A DNA stretch of 64,000 nt from Corynebacterium sputi DSM 45148 (GCF_000427865.1 NZ_ATYV01000005.1:62128-126127); one strand, 5' to 3'. Positions 50,336 through 63,185 are shown, counted from the stretch's first letter. Numbers and translations: made by a program. Notes: generated by a model not told the origin, from the letters alone.

Positions 50336-51462
50336 GTGTTGCAGACGTCGACTGGCTGTCGGAGTACCCGTCGGCGGTGGCCGCAGCAGGGGAGCGGGAA
50401 CTGACGAAGGCATCGATGATCGCCGATGGAACGTACTTGCGCGAGGCCTTCGGGGAACGCGCCCGTGCCCTCATCGAACTAGTCCAAGCCCGCCGTTCCG
50501 CTCAAGGGCGCATCCCAGAGCACTGGATCTTCAGCGCCGACGCAGCCCAACAGGCGACTCACCGCGCGGTTGCTGAACATCGGGCTCGGCGGATCCTTGA
50601 GATCGTGGGGACACAGCGGCCAATCCATGACGCCACCTGTTCCATCGGCTCTGAGTGCGCCGCGTTCACCGACGCTGGTGCGAGCACCGTTCTTGGCACC
50701 GACCTTGACCCCGCGCGCGTGGCAATGGCCGCCCACAACATCGGACCTGTCGTTGCCGTCGCCGATGCTCTACAGCCGGTATCAGCAGATGCCGTCCTCT
50801 TGGCAGATCCTGCGCGCCGTGCCGGTGGCCGACGCATTGTGAAGCCAGAGGATCTCCTACCGCCATTGCCTGACCTTGTTCAAGCATGGTCAGGCCGGGA
50901 TTTCGCGATCAAATGCGCGCCGGGCATCGACTATTCAGAGTGGGACGGTGAGGTCAACATCGTCAGCGTCGACGGGGGAGTGAAGGAGGCCTGCCTCTAT
51001 TCACCCGGGCTAAGCCGAGTAGGACGATCAGCGACGCTGATCGCGTCGGGAAGCCTCTCGCTTTACGACGACTCCCTTCCCGACACCTGCACCGTCGCAG
51101 ACGCCGGTCGATACATCATTGACCCGGACGGCGCAGTCGTCCGAGCCGGACTGGTCAGGCAGTACGCCACTGCACACGGGCTGTGGCAGCTCGACGAACG
51201 CATCGCTCATCTCACCGGGGATGAACTGCCAGAAGGGGTGAGCGGTTTCCCGGTCATCACGCAGGCCCCATTGAAGAAGGTGCGCCAGGAGTTGGCGGCG
51301 ATGGACTGCGGCAGTGCGGAGATCTTGGTGCGCGGCGTCGATGCCGATCCAGACGCGCTTCGCAAGCAGTGGAAACTTAAGGGAAAACGACCACTGGGGG
51401 TCGTCATAACGCGGATCGGATCGAAGGGCGTCGCATTTATCTGCGGGCCCCGTGAGGGGTAG
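50326..51462 (+). CDS. SAM-dependent methyltransferase with THUMP-like C-terminus
   Basis: A 378-residue protein: helical N-terminus, a Rossmann-type region (DATCSIGSECAAFTDAGA then GTDLDPARVAMAAHNI; ADPARRAGGRR), and a C-terminal THUMP-like domain (about 300-378: EILVRGVDADPDALRKQWKLKG). It looks like an RNA-modifying enzyme, target unknown. GTG start with GGGAGAG upstream inside the Nudix gene. Confidence 0.82.
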   Translation: MALSVADVDWLSEYPSAVAAAGERELTKASMIADGTYLREAFGERARALIELVQARRSAQGRIPEHWIFSADAAQQATHRAVAEHRARRILEIVGTQRPIHDATCSIGSECAAFTDAGASTVLGTDLDPARVAMAAHNIGPVVAVADALQPVSADAVLLADPARRAGGRRIVKPEDLLPPLPDLVQAWSGRDFAIKCAPGIDYSEWDGEVNIVSVDGGVKEACLYSPGLSRVGRSATLIASGSLSLYDDSLPDTCTVADAGRYIIDPDGAVVRAGLVRQYATAHGLWQLDERIAHLTGDELPEGVSGFPVITQAPLKKVRQELAAMDCGSAEILVRGVDADPDALRKQWKLKGKRPLGVVITRIGSKGVAFICGPREG

Positions 51463-51707
51463 TTCGGGGGTGAGTGACCTGGATAACAGTGTCTTTCAGC
51501 TGTTTCCGCAGCTCGGGTCTAGGTGTGCACGAAAAAATAACCAATTTGTGATGATGTTGACCACATTTCCATGTCTTCCTCTGTTAACTTCTATGGAGAC
51601 GACGCGGTACTTGCCCTAGTTGCAACACATCTGAGGTCTTCGGGCGCGAGGCCGTCGTCGAGCGAAACGAATCGACACAATCATTCGACAGTAAGGACGT
51701 CAGACAC

Positions 51708-52493
51708 ATGCCGAACATCGTCGTTCTGGTTAAGCAGGTCCCCGACACCTACTCCGAGCGCAAGCTGCGTGAGGATGACTTCACCATGGACCGTGAGTCC
51801 TCGGACGTCGTCCTGGATGAGATCAACGAGAACGCCGTCGAGGCCGCTCTCCAGATCAAGGAGAAGCACGGCGGCAAGGTCACCGTTGCAACCATCGGCC
51901 CGGAGGGCGCCATTGACGCTCTGCGCAAGGCTCTCTCCATGGGTGCGGACGACGCGGTCATCCTTTCTGATGACGCCATCGCCGGCTCCGACGCCGTGCA
52001 GACCGGTTGGGCTCTCTCCAGCGTGCTGGACACCATTGAGGGAACCGACCTGATCGTTGCAGGAAACGCCTCCACCGACGGTGGCACCGGCGCTGTCCCG
52101 GCCATCCTCGGTGTTTACCGCGGCCTGCCGGTGCTCTCCAACCTCCGTTCCGTCGAGGTTGACGGTTCCTCCATCTCCGGTGAGCGTGAAACCGAGGACG
52201 GCATCTACCAGGTCAAGGCAAACCTGCCGGCCATCATCTCCGTCACGGAGAAGGCCAACTCCCCGCGCTTCGCATCCTTCAAGGGCATCATGGCCGCGAA
52301 GAAGAAGCCGGTCGCAAAGCTGACCCTGGATGACGTTGCCGCTGAGGCAGAGCAGGTCGGCGCCGAGAACGCTGCCACCGCCGTCACCGCAGTTGCTCCG
52401 AAGCCGGAGAAGACCGCCGGTGAGATCATCACCGACGACGGAAATGGTGCAGCCAAGGTCGTTGAGTACCTCAAGGCTCAGAAGTTCATCTAG
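51708..52493 (+). CDS. etfB: Electron transfer flavoprotein, beta subunit
   Basis: A 261-residue ETF beta: starts MPNIVVLVKQVPDTYSERKL, includes the AMP-binding loop region VAGNASTDGGTGAVPAILG and the recognition-loop region LPAIISVTEKANSPRFASFKGIMAAKKKP. It passes electrons from acyl-CoA dehydrogenases to the quinone pool. A gap of 245 bp before it holds the probable promoter (TTGACC at 51557-51562); etfA follows after 38 bp. Confidence 0.95.
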   Translation: MPNIVVLVKQVPDTYSERKLREDDFTMDRESSDVVLDEINENAVEAALQIKEKHGGKVTVATIGPEGAIDALRKALSMGADDAVILSDDAIAGSDAVQTGWALSSVLDTIEGTDLIVAGNASTDGGTGAVPAILGVYRGLPVLSNLRSVEVDGSSISGERETEDGIYQVKANLPAIISVTEKANSPRFASFKGIMAAKKKPVAKLTLDDVAAEAEQVGAENAATAVTAVAPKPEKTAGEIITDDGNGAAKVVEYLKAQKFI

Positions 52494-52531
52494 TCCGCTG
52501 ACGCGATACGCACAACAGGAGAGAAACCACA

Positions 52532-53476
52532 ATGACTAACGTCCTCGTTCTGGTCGATCACATCAACGGTGAGCTGAAGAACTCGACCGCTGAGCTGCTG
52601 ACCGCCGCCCAGGTTCTGGGTGAGCCGTCCGCCGTGGTCGTCGGCAAGCCGGGCACCGCAGCCGCACTGGCTGAGGAGCTTGGCAAGTACGGCGCCACCC
52701 ACATCTTCGCCGCTGAGTCCGATGACGCCGGCAAGTACCTGCTGTCCTCTGAGGTCGACGTCCTCGTTGGCCTGGCTTCCGAGTACCAGATCCCCGTCCT
52801 CGTCGCCGGTGGTGCCGCAGGTGCAGAGATCGCCGGCCGCGTCGGAACCCTGACCGGCTCCGGCGTCCTCAACGACATCACCGCCCTCAACGCTGACGGC
52901 TCCGTCCAGTACTCCGTCTTCGGTGGCGACTACATCGTCGACGGTGCCGGCTACGGCGCTTCCCCGGTCTACGCACTGCGTGCCGGCTCGGTTGACCCGG
53001 TTGAGAACCCGGCCTCCCCGGGCATCTCCGAGGTCGCTTTCCCGGAGGCTCCTGAGTCCCCGGTCGAGATCCTGTCCTTCTCCCCGATCGAGGGTGGAGA
53101 TCGTCCGGAGCTCACCGAGGCCAAGATCGTCGTTTCCGGCGGCCGTGGTGTCGACAATGCAGAGAACTTCACCAAGGTCGTCGAGCCGCTGGCAGACGCC
53201 CTCGGCGCAGCCGTCGGTGCTTCCCGTGCAGCTGTCGACGCCGGTTACTACCCGGGCCAGTTCCAGGTTGGTCAGACCGGTAAGGTCGTCTCCCCGGATC
53301 TGTACATTGCCCTGGGTATTTCCGGAGCAATCCAGCACAAGGCTGGTATGCAGACCTCCAAGACCGTCATCGCGGTCAACAAGGATGAAGAGGCTCCGAT
53401 CTTCGAGATCGCTGACCTCGGCATCATCGGCGACCTCTTCGATGTCGCCCCGGCCGTCACCGACGCACTGAAGTAA
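52532..53476 (+). CDS. etfA: Electron transfer flavoprotein, alpha subunit
   Basis: A 314-residue ETF alpha. The C-terminal FAD domain contains [46 protein letters not shown] and [11 protein letters not shown]. It binds FAD and pairs with EtfB. A hairpin terminator follows. Confidence 0.96.
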   Translation: MTNVLVLVDHINGELKNSTAELLTAAQVLGEPSAVVVGKPGTAAALAEELGKYGATHIFAAESDDAGKYLLSSEVDVLVGLASEYQIPVLVAGGAAGAEIAGRVGTLTGSGVLNDITALNADGSVQYSVFGGDYIVDGAGYGASPVYALRAGSVDPVENPASPGISEVAFPEAPESPVEILSFSPIEGGDRPELTEAKIVVSGGRGVDNAENFTKVVEPLADALGAAVGASRAAVDAGYYPGQFQVGQTGKVVSPDLYIALGISGAIQHKAGMQTSKTVIAVNKDEEAPIFEIADLGIIGDLFDVAPAVTDALK

Positions 53477-53500
53477 ATCTTCGGCTAACTGACGCCACGT

Positions 53501-53535
53501 AAAGCGGCGGGTTCCCCAGTGGAACTCGCCGCTTT
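53501..53535 (+). terminator. Terminator of etfBA
   Basis: AAAGCGGCG pairs with CGCCGCTTT and GTTCC with GGAAC around a short loop. The T tract is short, and the structure lies 24 bp after the etfA stop. Confidence 0.7.
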
Positions 53536-53696
53536 ACGCGTGCCCGGACCTCCGTACGGACCGCTACCTCTCTCAAGTGACCCCGATCGGTGATATTGGC
53601 TTAATCTGAACTGGGGAAATGCAAATTTTCGTTATCGAATGGGGGCACCGGTGGCCGGGTTCTGATCCGACGATGAACCCGACTAACCTCACATCC

Positions 53697-54902
53697 ATGT
53701 CCAACACCTTCTCCGCCGCCACCGGCCAGCGTTCGGCGAGACCCTCCGCACTGGAGGCTCTCCGTGCGCGGGCGCAGAAGCCCCGCCATTACCTGGACCA
53801 TGCAGCGACATCTCCGCTTCTTACGGAAGCACGCGACGCCATGGTCGAGGCATATAGTCTGGGTAATCCCGGTGGTCAGTATGACTCTGGCCGTCGGGCA
53901 CGGCAGGCGTTAGAGGATGCCCGGGAGACCGTGGCGCGGATCCTTGGCTGCGAGCCGATCGAGGTGATTTTTACCTCTGGCGGCACCGAGGCAGACAACC
54001 TCGGAATCCAAGGATTGTACCTGGGTCTGGGGGCGCCAGGCACGATCGCACTTGCACCTATCGAGCATGATGCGGTTCTGAAATCCGCCGCGTTCTGCCG
54101 GGATCGACTCGGCGCTACGCTGCTGGATCTGCCGGTCACTCCGGAAGGGAGGGGCGACGCTTCCGCTCTGCCAGCGATCACCGGACCGGCGATGCTGACC
54201 TGCATGTGGGCCAACAATGAGACCGGCGCGATTCAACCGATCAAGGAACTGACCGATCTTGGGCTGCCGACGCACATTGATGCAGTGCAAGCCGTCGGAC
54301 ATGAGGATATCAACTTCCACGCCACTGGAGCGGCCACGCTTGCATTGTCGGCGCATAAGTTCGGTGGTCCCCGTGGCGTCGGGGTTCTGCTGGCCAGGCG
54401 TGACGCGAAAGTCATTTCCCATGTCAATGGTGGCGGCCAGGAGCGGGGATTGCGCTCTGGAACCGTTGACGTTGCCGCAGCAGTCGGACTAGCTGCTGCT
54501 CTCCAAGCGGCAACTACAGACATGGAAGCGGAGAACGCTCGGTTGGCTCGTCTGCGGGACCGGTTGTGGGAAGGAATTCGTGGGGAGGCTGGGGACGTCG
54601 TGAAGCATACGAGTGAACCGGCCCTGCCAGGGCACCTCCACATCAGCGTGCCTGGCGCGGAAGGCGACAGCCTGATCATGCTTCTCGACGCCGCCGGCAT
54701 CGAATGCTCCACCGGCTCCGCATGCAATGCCGGCGTCAATCGACCTAGCCACGTGTTGCTGGCAATGGGCGTTCCGGAGGACGTAGCGCGTGGCGCGGTG
54801 CGATTCAGCCTCGGACATGCGACGACAGAGCAGGACGTGGATGCGGTTCTGGCCGTGGTCGGTGATACCGTCGCACGAGCGAAGGCTGCGGGGATGGCCT
54901 AG
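53697..54902 (+). CDS. iscS: Cysteine desulfurase
   Basis: A 401-residue PLP aminotransferase-fold enzyme that takes sulfur from cysteine. [11 protein letters not shown] opens the fold; the PLP lysine is K221 in SAHKFGG and the sulfur-carrying cysteine C343 in STGSACNAG. It lies directly before mnmA, so it is likely the sulfur donor for tRNA thiolation and Fe-S assembly. The ATG at 53697 follows TAACCT (53684-53689) by 7 nt without a Shine-Dalgarno, suggesting a leaderless mRNA. Confidence 0.93.
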   Translation: MSNTFSAATGQRSARPSALEALRARAQKPRHYLDHAATSPLLTEARDAMVEAYSLGNPGGQYDSGRRARQALEDARETVARILGCEPIEVIFTSGGTEADNLGIQGLYLGLGAPGTIALAPIEHDAVLKSAAFCRDRLGATLLDLPVTPEGRGDASALPAITGPAMLTCMWANNETGAIQPIKELTDLGLPTHIDAVQAVGHEDINFHATGAATLALSAHKFGGPRGVGVLLARRDAKVISHVNGGGQERGLRSGTVDVAAAVGLAAALQAATTDMEAENARLARLRDRLWEGIRGEAGDVVKHTSEPALPGHLHISVPGAEGDSLIMLLDAAGIECSTGSACNAGVNRPSHVLLAMGVPEDVARGAVRFSLGHATTEQDVDAVLAVVGDTVARAKAAGMA

Positions 54903-54921
54903 GGAGTATGGAGGAAATGTC

Positions 54922-56034
54922 ATGAGGGTTCTGGCGGCGATGAGCGGCGGGGTCGACTCGTCGGTTGCTGCGGCACGTGCGATCGCGGCGGGGCATGACG
55001 TCACCGGCGTGCACCTGGCGTTGTCGAAGGACCCGGAGACATTGCGTGCCGGCTCGCGCGGCTGCTGTTCCCTGGAGGATTCCGGAGATGCTCGCCGAGT
55101 CTGTGACGCGTTGGGGATCCCGTTCTACGTGTGGGATTTCTCAGAGCGATTCCGCGAGGAAGTTATCGGCGACTTCACCGAGTCCTACGCACGCGGCGAG
55201 ACCCCCAACCCGTGCCTGCGATGCAATGAACGAATCAAATTCCAGGCTCTGCTCGAGCGTGCTTTGGCGCTCGGTTTCGATGCCGTTGTCACCGGGCATT
55301 ATGCGGTCTTGGACGAGGCGGGCCGGCTGCGTCGCTCCTCCGACGAGCAGAAGGACCAGTCCTACGTGCTGGGCGTGCTGGACCGTGAGCAGATGGCCAA
55401 GTCCTTGTTCCTCTGCGGCGACACTGACAAGCCGCAGATCCGCGAGGAAGCTCGAGAACTCGGCCTGACCACGGCGAACAAGCCAGATAGCTACGACATC
55501 TGCTTCATCCCTGACGGCAACACTCAGGCATTTCTCGGTCGCTCCATTGGTATGCGACCCGGCGCGGTCAAGGACGGCGTGACAGGCGAGGAACTCGCTA
55601 CCCACGAGGGCGTGCACCAGTTCACCATCGGTCAGCGCAAGGGCCTCGGTCTGCCGGGCCCGGCCAAGGACGGTCAGCCGCGCTATGTCACCGGCATCGA
55701 TGCTGAGTCGGGTGTGGTGACTGTCGGCCGTGCTGAGGATCTCAACATCCACACCCTGGAGGTTGACCGTGCGATCTGGCTGGAGGACCCTGCGGTCATC
55801 GCGGATGGCCCGTTGCAGGTCCAGGTCCGCGCCCATGGCAAGGCGCATCCCTGCCGCATCGAGATCCTAGAGGGCCCGACGAATTCGGAAACCGGTCGCG
55901 GTGGTGCATTCCGACTGCTTCTCGACGTCCCCTTCCGCGGCGTTGCCCCCGGCCAGGCCGCAGTCCTTTATCGTCCGGATGCTGAAGGCGACATTGTGCT
56001 TGGCTCCGGCACGATCCGGGACACCGGAGCATGA
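54922..56034 (+). CDS. mnmA: tRNA-specific 2-thiouridylase MnmA
   Basis: A 370-residue enzyme thiolating U34 of tRNA-Lys, -Glu and -Gln. It has the PP-loop MSGGVDSSV, the catalytic cysteine in [12 protein letters not shown], the second cysteine in [11 protein letters not shown], and a C-terminal beta-barrel. GGAGGAAATGTC precedes the ATG, 19 bp after the desulfurase. Its stop overlaps the next start by 4 bp. Confidence 0.96.
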   Translation: MRVLAAMSGGVDSSVAAARAIAAGHDVTGVHLALSKDPETLRAGSRGCCSLEDSGDARRVCDALGIPFYVWDFSERFREEVIGDFTESYARGETPNPCLRCNERIKFQALLERALALGFDAVVTGHYAVLDEAGRLRRSSDEQKDQSYVLGVLDREQMAKSLFLCGDTDKPQIREEARELGLTTANKPDSYDICFIPDGNTQAFLGRSIGMRPGAVKDGVTGEELATHEGVHQFTIGQRKGLGLPGPAKDGQPRYVTGIDAESGVVTVGRAEDLNIHTLEVDRAIWLEDPAVIADGPLQVQVRAHGKAHPCRIEILEGPTNSETGRGGAFRLLLDVPFRGVAPGQAAVLYRPDAEGDIVLGSGTIRDTGA

Positions 56035-57068
56035 CCGGTTTTAGCGGTCTCGGGTCGATGCCGGGGACGGATATGGCTGTTGCCGCTGATGTGATCGGCG
56101 GGGAGTCCACCGATGGTGAGGTCATCATCCCGTTGCTGCCGGCGCGTGGTCTTGGCGCGGATGCGGTTGGCCGTACCGGAGTGGTGCTGCAAGACGTGGT
56201 CCTTGATCGAGGACCACGTAGCTGGCGCATTGCTGACGGTCCCTCGCGGGTAACGTGGCAGGCCCGAGATCTGCTGACTCGGGATCTCGATGTCTGCGAG
56301 GAGCTGTGGAACGGCGCTGCGGAGACGATTCGTTTTTCAGTGGTCGGTCCGTGGAGCTTGGGCGCGTCGGTGGAACTTCCCGGCGGGCATCGGATGCTTA
56401 CCGATCATGGTTCGGTGCGGTTCTTGGCGGAGTCATTGTCGGCAGGTCTCGACCGGCTCCTTGATGATCTGGATCGCCGCTTCAGCGGCGCTCGCTACAC
56501 CGTTCAGATTGACGAGCATCTGCTTCCCGACGTTCACCTCGGCCGAGTTCCCGACGCCGTCGGCACCAGATTCCTCCGTCCAGTGGGCCATCGCGAGTTG
56601 TCCGACATGTGGCGCCGGATCACGGAGCCGCTGGCTGCGCGTGGTGTTCGCGTTGTGGTGCGCCCCGGCGGGAAGGTCTCGGAATTGTCGATGGAGGCGG
56701 TACGCGACTCCGGTGCGAACGCTCTGGCTGTTCGCGCGGATGCTGTGGTCGGCTCGACGGCCCTGGACACCCTTGGCGCCCTCATCGCCGATGGTATTGA
56801 TCTGGATCTCGGTGTTGTCCCCTCCGTACCGGACCGGGGAACTGACGATCACTCCGGAGCGTGGATCACCCCGGACGAGCGAACCGCTGCCAAGCGGGCC
56901 GCTCGGCTGTGGGATGAGTTGAGTTTCCCCCGAGTCGACATGATCGAGCGGATAAACCTCACACCGATGTCCGGCTTCGACCGCTCACCATTGAAATGGC
57001 CGGCGCCAGCCTTGCGGTGTGGGCGTTTGGCGGCTGACCTCGTGAATCGAGCCGCAGGCGACCTGTAG
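56031..57068 (+). CDS. MetE/UROD-like TIM-barrel protein
   Basis: A 345-residue protein resembling the catalytic half of cobalamin-independent methionine synthases but shorter; it begins [14 protein letters not shown], a stretch typical of these actinobacterial homologues that sit between mnmA and ligA. The His-x-Cys zinc-binding set of true MetE is not evident, so it may not make methionine. ATG start overlapping the mnmA stop. Function not established. Confidence 0.75.
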   Translation: MTGFSGLGSMPGTDMAVAADVIGGESTDGEVIIPLLPARGLGADAVGRTGVVLQDVVLDRGPRSWRIADGPSRVTWQARDLLTRDLDVCEELWNGAAETIRFSVVGPWSLGASVELPGGHRMLTDHGSVRFLAESLSAGLDRLLDDLDRRFSGARYTVQIDEHLLPDVHLGRVPDAVGTRFLRPVGHRELSDMWRRITEPLAARGVRVVVRPGGKVSELSMEAVRDSGANALAVRADAVVGSTALDTLGALIADGIDLDLGVVPSVPDRGTDDHSGAWITPDERTAAKRAARLWDELSFPRVDMIERINLTPMSGFDRSPLKWPAPALRCGRLAADLVNRAAGDL

Positions 57069-57162
57069 CCGACTCTTTTGCTGGCCGGATGCTCATCCGC
57101 GAGTCCCTGCCTGGCCAGGAGTACTTCTTGGATTAGAAGTAAATTCCTATCAATTGACCTGA

Positions 57163-57168
57163 TAAAGT
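57163..57168 (+). promoter_or_regulatory. Candidate -10 element before the cobalamin riboswitch
   Basis: TAAAGT fits a -10 about 7-12 nt before the riboswitch 5' side. No convincing -35 sits at the proper distance. Confidence 0.3.
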
Positions 57169-57179
57169 GCTGAGTGCAC

Positions 57180-57322
57180 AAGGATCGGTGCAAGGGAATC
57201 CGGTGAAAATCCGGAACTGGCGCGCAGCGGTGAGAAGGGACCGACCCCACACGAGGCCACTGGATCACTCCGGGAAGGCGTGGGCGAGGGACTGACCTTC
57301 AAGTCCGAAGACCTACCGATTC
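57180..57322 (+). ncRNA. Cobalamin (B12) riboswitch
   Basis: The leader of the uptake operon carries the conserved cobalamin riboswitch elements in order: GGTGCAAGGGAATCCGGTG, AACTGGCGCGCAGCGGT, the B12 box region GAGGCCACTGG, and the 3' GGGAAGGCG...GACTGA and AAGTCCGAAGACC near the end. The downstream sequence to 57383 can act as the expression platform. High cobalamin should repress the btuFCD-like genes. Confidence 0.92.
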
Positions 57323-57383
57323 ATAGTCCACGTCATCGTCTCGCGCACAGACACTGACGGATCTCCACGAAGGTGGATTCCCC

Positions 57384-58457
57384 ATGCTTAAGAACAAGCG
57401 GTTCCTCGCGTCCACAGCCCTTACCGCCACCGCAGCCCTGGTCCTGACCGGATGCTCAAACACTGACACTGCGGCGACCTCCGCAGACGGAGAACTCACC
57501 GTCGAGAACTGTGGTGAAGAAGTCACCTTTGAGTCCGAGTCATCATTGCTGGCCTACGACGGCGGCATCATCGCCATCGCACTTGCCGCCGGGGCACAGG
57601 ACAACATCATAGCCGTGTCGAGCGTTGGTGATGACCGAGACACCTTGGCCGCGAAGTACGGGGCCGACGTGATCGACTCCTACGAAAGCGTTAGTGACCG
57701 GGCGCCGTCCCTGGAGCAGATCATTGCCCTCCAGCCGGACTACTACTTCGCAGGCTGGAACTACGGTATGTCTGACACCAACGGAGTCGACCCGACTCTC
57801 CTTGGCGACCGAGGCATCGGTTCTTACATCCTCAGCGAATCCTGCAGGCAGGACGGCACTACACAGCGAGGTGTCATGGACCCGTGGGAGGCCTTGGATG
57901 AGGACCTTCGCAACATCGGTCAGATCTCCGGCGACCCAGATATCGCCGAGTCAGTAATTGAGGACCAGAACGAACGCCTGGCAGCATTGGCGGACGCAGC
58001 GCAGCCGGAGGAGGCCCCTAACCTCTTCCTCTACGACTCCGGCACAGACGCACTGTTCACCTCCGGCAAGTTCGGAGCCCCCGAGGTCATCATCCAGGCC
58101 GCTGGCGCCCGTAACCATGCCGACGGGATCGATGACACGTGGGTTCAGGTCGGCTGGGAGACCCTTGCTGCAGATTCTCCCGACGCCTTCGTCTTTGTCG
58201 ACTACCCCGGTCAGTCTTTCGAGGAAAAGGTCGAACAGCTTAAGAACCACCCGGTGACCCGTGATCTGCCGGCGGTCCAAGAGGAGCGGTTCATCAACTT
58301 GCCGTACGCAATGTGGGTTTCTTCGCCCCTGAACGTTGACGCCGCTGAGATTCTCCGCAAGGCACTCGAGGAGTATGGCCTGGCCCCGGAGAGCGAGATC
58401 CAGCCTGAATTCGAATTGCCTGCCAGCGTCCCGGGCCAGGAATACCTGACCAAGTAG
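57384..58457 (+). CDS. btuF: Cobalamin-type ABC transporter substrate-binding lipoprotein
   Basis: A 357-residue periplasmic-binding-like lipoprotein with signal peptide and lipobox LTGC (Cys24). The two-lobe BtuF/FhuD-type fold is seen as IAIALAAGAQDNIIAVSSVGDD and LEQIIALQPDYYFAGWNYG. AAGGTGG precedes the ATG. The riboswitch before it points to cobalamin or a precursor as substrate. Confidence 0.88.
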   Translation: MLKNKRFLASTALTATAALVLTGCSNTDTAATSADGELTVENCGEEVTFESESSLLAYDGGIIAIALAAGAQDNIIAVSSVGDDRDTLAAKYGADVIDSYESVSDRAPSLEQIIALQPDYYFAGWNYGMSDTNGVDPTLLGDRGIGSYILSESCRQDGTTQRGVMDPWEALDEDLRNIGQISGDPDIAESVIEDQNERLAALADAAQPEEAPNLFLYDSGTDALFTSGKFGAPEVIIQAAGARNHADGIDDTWVQVGWETLAADSPDAFVFVDYPGQSFEEKVEQLKNHPVTRDLPAVQEERFINLPYAMWVSSPLNVDAAEILRKALEEYGLAPESEIQPEFELPASVPGQEYLTK

Positions 58458-58466
58458 GCCCCGCAT

Positions 58467-59507
58467 ATGCTCAGAAAAGCAGGAACCCCGCTCTTATTAG
58501 TGGTGTTGCTGTGCGCACTGGCGGCGAGCTTCGTCATTTCGTTGACGTTTGGCTCGGTGTCGTATCCAGCCGGCGAGGTGTGGCAGGTTGTCCTGGCACA
58601 CCTCTCTGGCGGGGAGTACCACGACCGCGCAATCAATGACATCGTCTGGGAACTGCGCGCTCCTCGAGGACTGATCGCGATGATCGTGGGAGCCGGTCTG
58701 GCTCTGGCGGGCGTTGCGATGCAGACACTCGTCCGTAACCCACTGGCGGACCCGTATCTGCTCGGCATTTCCTCCGGCGCGAGCGTCGGTGCCACCGCCG
58801 TCATTACCTTCGGAGTCTTCTCCGGCTTTGGGGTGTGGGCACTCTCTGGTGGCGCGATGATTGGTGCGCTGGTGGCCACGGCCGTCGTCTACTTCGTCAC
58901 AGTCATGCAAGGAGGCATCACACCACTTCGCCTGATTCTCTCTGGCGTAGTGCTCTCCTCGGCGTTTTCAGCAGTCGCAAGTCTCTTGGTCTTCCGAGCG
59001 CCGGATTCCCGAGCCGCCCAGGGCGTGATGTTCTGGATGCTCGGATCAGTCTCAGGAGCGCAATGGAACCGGGTATTGCTTCCGTTCGTGGTCGTGATTC
59101 TGTGCGGCGTCATCCTGTTCCTCATCAGCACGCGCATGGACGCCCTGTCCGCAGGGCCCGATACCGCAGCTGCACTCGGAGTAAGAGTTGGACTGCTGCG
59201 CAAACTCCTGTTTTTCCTGCAGGCAGTTCTCGTCGGCGCGATGGTCGCCGTCGCCGGAGGCATCGGCTTCGTCGGTCTAGTCATCCCGCACCTGGCACGC
59301 ATGATGGTCGGATCACTGCATCGACGACTCATCCCCATCGCCGCGCTATCGGGAGCGCTATTCCTCCTGTGGGTCGATGTCCTCGCCCGTCTGATCGCAC
59401 CTCCGCAGGAAATTCCGCTCGGAGTCGTTACAGGAGTCATCGGAGCGCCTGTATTCCTCCTACTGATGGGCAGAAAACGCTACCGATTCGGAGGTCAGTC
59501 TTCATGA
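58467..59507 (+). CDS. btuC: Cobalamin-type ABC transporter permease
   Basis: A 346-residue FecCD/BtuC-family permease with about ten membrane helices; RAPRGLIAMIVGAGLALAG and NPLADPYLLGISSGASVGA are family hallmarks, GFVGLVIPHLARM the coupling region. It overlaps the ATPase gene by 4 bp. Confidence 0.92.
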   Translation: MLRKAGTPLLLVVLLCALAASFVISLTFGSVSYPAGEVWQVVLAHLSGGEYHDRAINDIVWELRAPRGLIAMIVGAGLALAGVAMQTLVRNPLADPYLLGISSGASVGATAVITFGVFSGFGVWALSGGAMIGALVATAVVYFVTVMQGGITPLRLILSGVVLSSAFSAVASLLVFRAPDSRAAQGVMFWMLGSVSGAQWNRVLLPFVVVILCGVILFLISTRMDALSAGPDTAAALGVRVGLLRKLLFFLQAVLVGAMVAVAGGIGFVGLVIPHLARMMVGSLHRRLIPIAALSGALFLLWVDVLARLIAPPQEIPLGVVTGVIGAPVFLLLMGRKRYRFGGQSS

Positions 59508-60268
59508 AAAGGTTTGAGGTGAATGGGGTGGGGGTGAACGTCGGGAAGCGAAAGCTTTTGACCGACGTCACCTTCACCGCCGAACCCGGAACGCTGACCG
59601 CCGTGGTGGGCATCAATGGCGTGGGCAAGTCGACGCTGATGCGCGCGCTGGCCGGCATCACCAAACCGGCTGAAGGGCACGTGCTTTACGACGCCCACAA
59701 CCTCCACTCCCTCCGTCCTAGACTCCGTGCCCGACGCGTTAGTTACGTGGGACAGGAGGAGCGACCACCAGGGGAGCTGACCGTCGCGGAGTTTGTCGCT
59801 CTTGGTCGAATGCCGCATACAAGCGCGTGGGATCTTGGCGGTCATGACGGCGACACTGAGGTTGCTCGAGCCCTCACCATGCTCGACATCCAGCAACATG
59901 CGGATTCGATGTGTGACCAACTCTCCGGAGGCCAATCGCGCCGGGTAGTGCTCGCACGTGGCTTGGCGCAGGAGGCGGAAGTGCTGCTTCTCGACGAGCC
60001 GACGAATCACCTCGACATCCACCACCAGTTGCATCTGCTCGATGTACTGCGTGCCTCTGGGCGGACGGTGATCGTGAATATTCACGACCTGGATCTAGCG
60101 ATGTCCCACTTCGATCAAGTGGTGCTTCTCCACAACGGAACTGCCTCCAGCGTGGGCGCCCCAGAAGAGGTGCTGATCCCAGAGACCCTGCGCGAGGCGT
60201 TTAAGGTGCAGGCGCTGATCGCCAGGGTGGGGGAGCGACCGCACCTGATTATCGACTCAGTGAGTTAG
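59504..60268 (+). CDS. btuD: Cobalamin-type ABC transporter ATP-binding protein
   Basis: A 254-residue ATPase: Walker A GINGVGKST (about 36-44), signature LSGGQSRRVVLA, Walker B VLLLDEPTNHLD, and the H-loop VNIHD. ATG overlapping the permease stop (ATGA). The stop TAG overlaps the stop of the convergent exonuclease. Confidence 0.93.
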   Translation: MKRFEVNGVGVNVGKRKLLTDVTFTAEPGTLTAVVGINGVGKSTLMRALAGITKPAEGHVLYDAHNLHSLRPRLRARRVSYVGQEERPPGELTVAEFVALGRMPHTSAWDLGGHDGDTEVARALTMLDIQQHADSMCDQLSGGQSRRVVLARGLAQEAEVLLLDEPTNHLDIHHQLHLLDVLRASGRTVIVNIHDLDLAMSHFDQVVLLHNGTASSVGAPEEVLIPETLREAFKVQALIARVGERPHLIIDSVS

Positions 60269-60942
60269 TACATCGGCCACGTCTGAGGCAAATCGAAGTC
60301 GGAGACATCCCGACCCTTCTTCTCGAAATAATCCTTGAGGCTCTTGCGATCCTCGTAGTACGAGATGGCCTGCAATTCCATGAGCTCATCGCCGTCCATC
60401 TCGGCGATCTCCGGCCACTTCTTCGCCTGCATCCAAGCTAGGCGGGCCGCTGCGAGGGCGTCCTCAGTGGCATCGTGCGCGGCGTCCAGACGCACGTTGT
60501 AGTGCTCGCAGACACTGCCCAATGTGCGCTTGCCCCCGCGGTACTTATCGAACTTCTTGTCAATGACGAAGGGATCCACCACCAGTCCGTCGACGGTGAA
60601 GGACGGGTCTTGGGTGTGCAGGACTGATAAGTCATACGCGGCATTGAACGCGATGAGCGTGAATCCTTCGGACCAGCCCTTGCGGATACCAGCGATGGTC
60701 TCGGCGAGAACCTGATCGTGCGGAGCACCATCCTTGCGTGCCATCTCGGTGGTGATCCCGTGGACATTGGAGGCAGCCTCCGGGATCTCGACACCAGGAT
60801 CAGCAAGGCGCAGCTCCTTCACCGGCTGCTGCCCCGAACGGAGGCTGACCAGCGCTGACGTCACGATCTTGCATTCTTTGGGATTGGTTCCGGTGGTCTC
60901 GAGGTCGAAGGCCATCATGGCACCCACATCAAATCGGCTCAT
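60265..60942 (-). CDS. DnaQ-like 3'-5' exonuclease
   Basis: A 225-residue DEDDh exonuclease: Exo I FDLETTGTNP, Exo II NAAYDLSVL, Exo III HDATEDALAAARL (catalytic His and Asp). It resembles the stand-alone corynebacterial epsilon-like nucleases. The ATG at 60942 (MSRFDVGAMMAFDLETTG) is preferred over one at 60969 because the former matches the family start. Role in repair or nucleotide removal is inferred. Confidence 0.9.
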   Translation of the reverse strand: MSRFDVGAMMAFDLETTGTNPKECKIVTSALVSLRSGQQPVKELRLADPGVEIPEAASNVHGITTEMARKDGAPHDQVLAETIAGIRKGWSEGFTLIAFNAAYDLSVLHTQDPSFTVDGLVVDPFVIDKKFDKYRGGKRTLGSVCEHYNVRLDAAHDATEDALAAARLAWMQAKKWPEIAEMDGDELMELQAISYYEDRKSLKDYFEKKGRDVSDFDLPQTWPMY

Positions 60943-61036
60943 GGCGGTAACTCTAGCGACCAGCCTCAAGCGCGGTGTCAGGGTCAGCGGTTGATTGTGG
61001 AAGAACTACGGAATGGGGACAACTACACTTGGCTAA

Positions 61037-63127
<2,091 letters not shown>

Positions 63128-63137
63128 CAAGTACGAC

Positions 63138-63173
63138 AAAACCCGCCGCAGGACCCAGGAGTCTGGCGGCGGG
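63138..63173 (-). terminator. Terminator of the ACT-domain gene
   Basis: CCCGCCGC (63142-63149) pairs with GCGGCGGG (63166-63173), followed on the minus strand by TTTT. It lies 12 bp past the stop at 63186 and could also block readthrough from ligA. Confidence 0.75.
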
Positions 63174-63185
63174 CGCAGTTGCTGG

